From Deltaproteobacteria bacterium (lineage in GTDB: Bacteria; Bdellovibrionota_C; UBA2361; OMII01): 8,108 nt of DNA. Under the pieces are notes generated by a model. That model had not been told where the DNA came from and searched no databases. It saw only the letters and a list, made by a program, of their open reading frames with translations. Positions 5,426 to 8,108 of the stretch are shown here, piece by piece (position 1 is the first letter of the stretch; each line of letters starts with the position of its first letter). The stretch covers positions 1 through 8,108 of the forward strand of contig JALRCK010000084.1 of NCBI GenBank assembly GCA_023262305.1, read 5' to 3'. Made by a program: the position numbers and the translations under genes.

Positions 5426-6844
5426 ATGAAGATTCGAACAACGTGCCACTCTACGATCGCCGACCTAACCTCTCCCATCGCCGCGTACTTGCGGCTCAGA
5501 GATCGCTACAGCCACGCGATCCTCTTGGAGAGCTCCGATTACCACACCGCTGAAGATAGCAGATCCTTTATCTGTTGCGAGCCGATCGCTGAGCTGCGAA
5601 TAGAGCATGGGATTGTGCACCGATCGTTCTTGGGGACAGACGAGCCTCCCCGCCCCGTCGCCTCAGTGACCGGATTCGCGGAGGAGATCTCCGCATTCCT
5701 CAACTCCTTCCAGATTGAATCAGAGCCCCTGCCGAAGGGCGTTGTGAACGGTATCTTTGGCTACTCTACATGGGACTCAATTGAGTTCATGGAGAAGATC
5801 ACCTTCACCAAGCCAAAGGATCCAGAGATCTCGATCCCCGAGGCACGCTTCATCGCATACCGATATGTGCTGGCGTTTAACGCCATCAAAAGCGAAGCGT
5901 ACCTTGTTGAGAACCACATTGAGGGACACCCTCCGACTGATGGTGCGAGCGAGCTTCTCCGCACAGCGTTTCACGCTACGGCGCGAGCTCACCCCTTCTC
6001 GCTCAGAGGCCCGGAGCGCTCAGCACTCAGTGATAATGAGCTCCTTGAGCTCATCCACACCTGCAAGAAACACATCGCTCGAGGTGATGTGTTTCAGATC
6101 GTCCCCTCTCGCCGCTTCTTACAATCATTCGAAGGGGACGATTTTCAGGTATATCGCGCGTTGAGGGTCATCAATCGCTCCCCCTACCTCTTTTACTGCA
6201 ACTATGGAGGATATAGGCTCTTTGGCTCATCTCCCGAGGCGCAGATCGTGGTGCAGAATCAGGTCGCCGGAATCTATCCAATCGCGGGGACCGCATTTCG
6301 TACGGGCGATGACACGCAAGATCGGGTCAAAGTTGAACGGCTTCTTGAGGATCCCAAAGAGAACGCAGAGCACTGCATGCTTGTTGACCTTGCCCGAAAT
6401 GATCTGAGCCGGCACTGCAAAGATGTGCATGTCAGCGAATTTCGGGACGTGCAGTACTTCTCCCACGTCATTCACCTCGTCTCAAAGGTGCAAGGCACAC
6501 TACCAACGTCCGGTCTTGCGCCGCACATCATGAGCGACACATTTCCCGCAGGAACTCTTTCTGGAGCGCCAAAACATCGCGCTATACAGATCCTAGATCA
6601 AAACGAGAAGATCCGGCGTGGACACTACGGTGGCTGCGTAGGATTCTTTGGATTCAACGGCGATGCAGTATTCGCGATTATGATCAGATCATTCTTGAGC
6701 ACCAGGAATACGCTGGTCTACCAAGCCGGGATGGGCGTGGTTCACGACTCACAGCCTGAAACAGAGTTGGAGGAGGTGAACGCTAAGCTGCGGGCGCTCC
6801 GACTTGCCATGAAACGCGCTGAAGAGCTCGGAGAGGGACTATGA
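5426..6844 (+). CDS. trpE: Anthranilate synthase component I
   Basis: TrpE converts chorismate to anthranilate using ammonia supplied by TrpG, the first committed step of tryptophan synthesis. The 472-residue length is normal. The feedback site motif LLES (33-36, followed by SDYH) suggests the enzyme can bind tryptophan. Catalytic-domain signatures follow in order: GDVFQIVPSRR (220-230), SPYLFYCNYGG (252-262), GSSPE (267-271), PIAGT (285-289), EHCMLVDLARNDL (315-327), FPAGTLSGAPK (373-383) and RGHYGGCVGFF (398-408). The ATG at 5426 fits the usual N-terminus of the family; a TTG at 5411 would add five residues. Neither start has an ideally spaced ribosome site (AAAAAGG ends at 5407). The closest wording I know is Bacteroidota-type TrpE (SSDYH, ICCEPIA). 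The stop overlaps the trpG start by ATGA, so the two subunits are translationally coupled. Confidence 0.97.
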   Translation: MKIRTTCHSTIADLTSPIAAYLRLRDRYSHAILLESSDYHTAEDSRSFICCEPIAELRIEHGIVHRSFLGTDEPPRPVASVTGFAEEISAFLNSFQIESEPLPKGVVNGIFGYSTWDSIEFMEKITFTKPKDPEISIPEARFIAYRYVLAFNAIKSEAYLVENHIEGHPPTDGASELLRTAFHATARAHPFSLRGPERSALSDNELLELIHTCKKHIARGDVFQIVPSRRFLQSFEGDDFQVYRALRVINRSPYLFYCNYGGYRLFGSSPEAQIVVQNQVAGIYPIAGTAFRTGDDTQDRVKVERLLEDPKENAEHCMLVDLARNDLSRHCKDVHVSEFRDVQYFSHVIHLVSKVQGTLPTSGLAPHIMSDTFPAGTLSGAPKHRAIQILDQNEKIRRGHYGGCVGFFGFNGDAVFAIMIRSFLSTRNTLVYQAGMGVVHDSQPETELEEVNAKLRALRLAMKRAEELGEGL

Positions 6845-7413
6845 AGATACTGATGATCGACAACTACGATTCCTTTACCTACAACCTTGTGCACATGCTC
6901 GAGGCGTTCGATGGTGTCTCTGTGACCGTCAAGCGCAACGACCAACTCACGCTCGATGACGTCGTCCCCTTTGACAAAATCGTTCTCTCGCCGGGGCCAG
7001 GTATCCCCTCTGAGGCCGGGCTCATGCCGGAGATCGTACGAACGTTTGCCGAAACAAAGAGCATCCTCGGGGTATGCCTCGGACACCAATGTATCGGGGA
7101 GTCTTTTGGTGGAACGCTACTCAACATCGACGTTCCTATCCACGGGAAGGCGACTCCGATTGAGGTCACTGAGCCGGGAGAGATCCTCTTTAAGGATCTT
7201 CCGCGACGCTTCTCTGTAGGTCGCTACCACTCATGGGTGGTCCAGCGTGATGGCTTTCCTGCTGGAGAGCTGGAAGTGACCGCCGTCGATGACGCGGGCA
7301 ATGTCATGGCGCTTCGTCATAAGCGGCTTAATGTTCGTGGCGTGCAGTTTCACCCTGAGTCTATCTTGACCGAGCATGGCAAGAAGATGCTTGAAAATTG
7401 GATCTCTTCATGA
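6841..7413 (+). CDS. trpG: Anthranilate synthase component II (glutamine amidotransferase)
   Basis: TrpG hydrolyses glutamine and channels ammonia to TrpE. All class I amidotransferase elements are present. These are DNYDSFTYNLVH at the N-terminus (7-18), the oxyanion segment LSPGPG (49-54), the nucleophile Cys79 in GVCLGHQ (77-83), and His171 and Glu173 in QFHPES (169-174). The length of 190 residues is typical of a stand-alone subunit not fused to TrpE or TrpD. A ribosome site GGAGAGGG (6830-6837) lies just before the ATG. The start overlaps trpE and the end overlaps trpD, each by ATGA, which favours equal synthesis of the subunits. A role shared with folate synthesis (PabA) is possible in some bacteria, but the context points to tryptophan. 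Confidence 0.97.
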   Translation: MKILMIDNYDSFTYNLVHMLEAFDGVSVTVKRNDQLTLDDVVPFDKIVLSPGPGIPSEAGLMPEIVRTFAETKSILGVCLGHQCIGESFGGTLLNIDVPIHGKATPIEVTEPGEILFKDLPRRFSVGRYHSWVVQRDGFPAGELEVTAVDDAGNVMALRHKRLNVRGVQFHPESILTEHGKKMLENWISS

Positions 7414-8108
7414 AAGAGCGCATAGAAAACGTATTAGAGGGAAGGCAGCTCTCTACTGAAGGAGCTCGGGCTTTGATGAGCGAAGCGCTCAGTGAGCCGA
7501 TTAATCCGTCGTTGGTAGCTGCCCTGCTCACGGCCCTCCGCATAAAAGGCGTCACCGTTGATGAGCTTGATGGGTTTTGCCAAGCCTTGATGGAGCTTGC
7601 GATGCCTCTCGATCTCGGTACAAACGATTGCATCGATGTCTGCGGAACTGGAGGGGATAACAAAGGCGCCTTCAATATCTCGACAACAACCGCCTTTATC
7701 CTCGCCGCAGCTGGCTACAAGGTCGCAAAGCATGGCAATTATGCGGTGTCGTCATCATGCGGGTCATCAAATGTTCTTGAAGCTCTTGGGATCTCCCTTG
7801 AATGTGATCCGAACAAGCTGCGCAAACGGCTCGCCTCTGCAAATGTGTGCTTCCTTCACGCGCCCCTTTTTCACCCAGCGATGAAACGGGTCGCGCCCAT
7901 TCGCAAGGAGCTTGGGTTCCGGACTATCTTCAATATGCTCGGTCCCCTTGTAAATCCCGCTCGCCCTGCAGTTCAGGTGAACGGCGTTTATGATCGGGAG
8001 ACGTTGCGGCTCTATAGCTACCTCTTGAAACGAAGGGGGAACCGCTTTGCGACTCTCTGCACCCTCGACGGATATGACGAGGTAACCTTAACCGCTCCTC
8101 TCTTGGTG
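7410..8108 (+). CDS. trpD: Anthranilate phosphoribosyltransferase, 3' end outside the window
   Basis: TrpD transfers the phosphoribosyl group of PRPP to anthranilate, the second step of the pathway. The window holds 233 codons of a protein usually about 330-345 residues long, so roughly the last third is missing. The N-terminal helical domain is followed by the PRPP loop DVCGTGGD (76-83), NIST (89-92), KHGNYAVSS (107-115), GSSNVLEALG (118-127), and the anthranilate-site region HPAMKRVAPIRKELGFRT (155-172) with FNMLGPLVNPA (174-184). DGYDEVT (220-226) corresponds to the family's metal-binding DGxDE. The PRPP loop reads GTGGDNKGAFN, where GTGGDGxxTFN is common; this is a mild variation. The ATG overlaps the trpG stop (ATGA) and has no clear ribosome site of its own, so coupling is likely. 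Further trp genes would be expected downstream. Confidence 0.96.
   Translation, partial: MKERIENVLEGRQLSTEGARALMSEALSEPINPSLVAALLTALRIKGVTVDELDGFCQALMELAMPLDLGTNDCIDVCGTGGDNKGAFNISTTTAFILAAAGYKVAKHGNYAVSSSCGSSNVLEALGISLECDPNKLRKRLASANVCFLHAPLFHPAMKRVAPIRKELGFRTIFNMLGPLVNPARPAVQVNGVYDRETLRLYSYLLKRRGNRFATLCTLDGYDEVTLTAPLLV

Noticed and set aside
1..8108. CRISPR array, tRNA, rRNA or insertion sequence
   Set aside because: No regularly spaced repeats, no tRNA-like acceptor and T-arm pattern, and no transposase motifs or terminal repeats were seen on reading both strands.

Overview
The window looks like chromosomal DNA from a Gram-negative bacterium of moderate GC content (slightly above 50% by eye; not computed). 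It holds two recognisable metabolic blocks, separated and flanked by genes I cannot name. The tryptophan proteins resemble Bacteroidota-type TrpE, TrpG and TrpD in motif wording (LLESSDYH and ICCEPIA in TrpE, GVCLGHQCIGE in TrpG, KHGNYAVSS in TrpD). That is recognition from memory, and the lineage remains open. I see no insertion sequence, tRNA, rRNA or CRISPR array.

Layout. Positions 1-756 (+) carry the 3' part of a gene for a winged-helix plus coiled-coil protein. It converges on a minus-strand block. Within that block, 3333-3980 encodes an unrecognised 215-residue helical protein. After a 203 bp gap comes 1933-3129, a NamZ-type (DUF1343, GH171) exo-N-acetylmuramidase, followed 3 bp later by 829-1929, an AmgK-like sugar kinase of the aminoglycoside-phosphotransferase fold. 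The last two together read as a peptidoglycan-sugar salvage pair: NamZ releases MurNAc and the kinase phosphorylates it. The NamZ reading frame has no room for a signal peptide, because an in-frame stop lies four codons before its ATG. The pair therefore appears cytoplasmic.

A divergent intergenic region (3981-4185) precedes a plus-strand unit. It contains a possible small ORF (4186-4458) whose stop overlaps the start of an unrecognised 247-residue protein (4455-5198). A 227 bp leader (5199-5425) then precedes the tryptophan genes. It contains a direct repeat, two candidate promoters, two small dyads and a possible 15-residue leader peptide with one Trp codon next to a perfect 14 bp palindrome.

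The block trpE (5426-6844), trpG (6841-7413) and trpD (7410 to the window end, truncated) is joined by two ATGA start/stop overlaps. It encodes both subunits of anthranilate synthase and anthranilate phosphoribosyltransferase, the first two steps from chorismate to tryptophan. The best leads for novelty are the cytoplasmic NamZ-kinase pair, the trp leader architecture, and the two unnamed gene units at 3333-3980 and 4186-5198. I see no clear evidence of a wholly new defence or mobile system.
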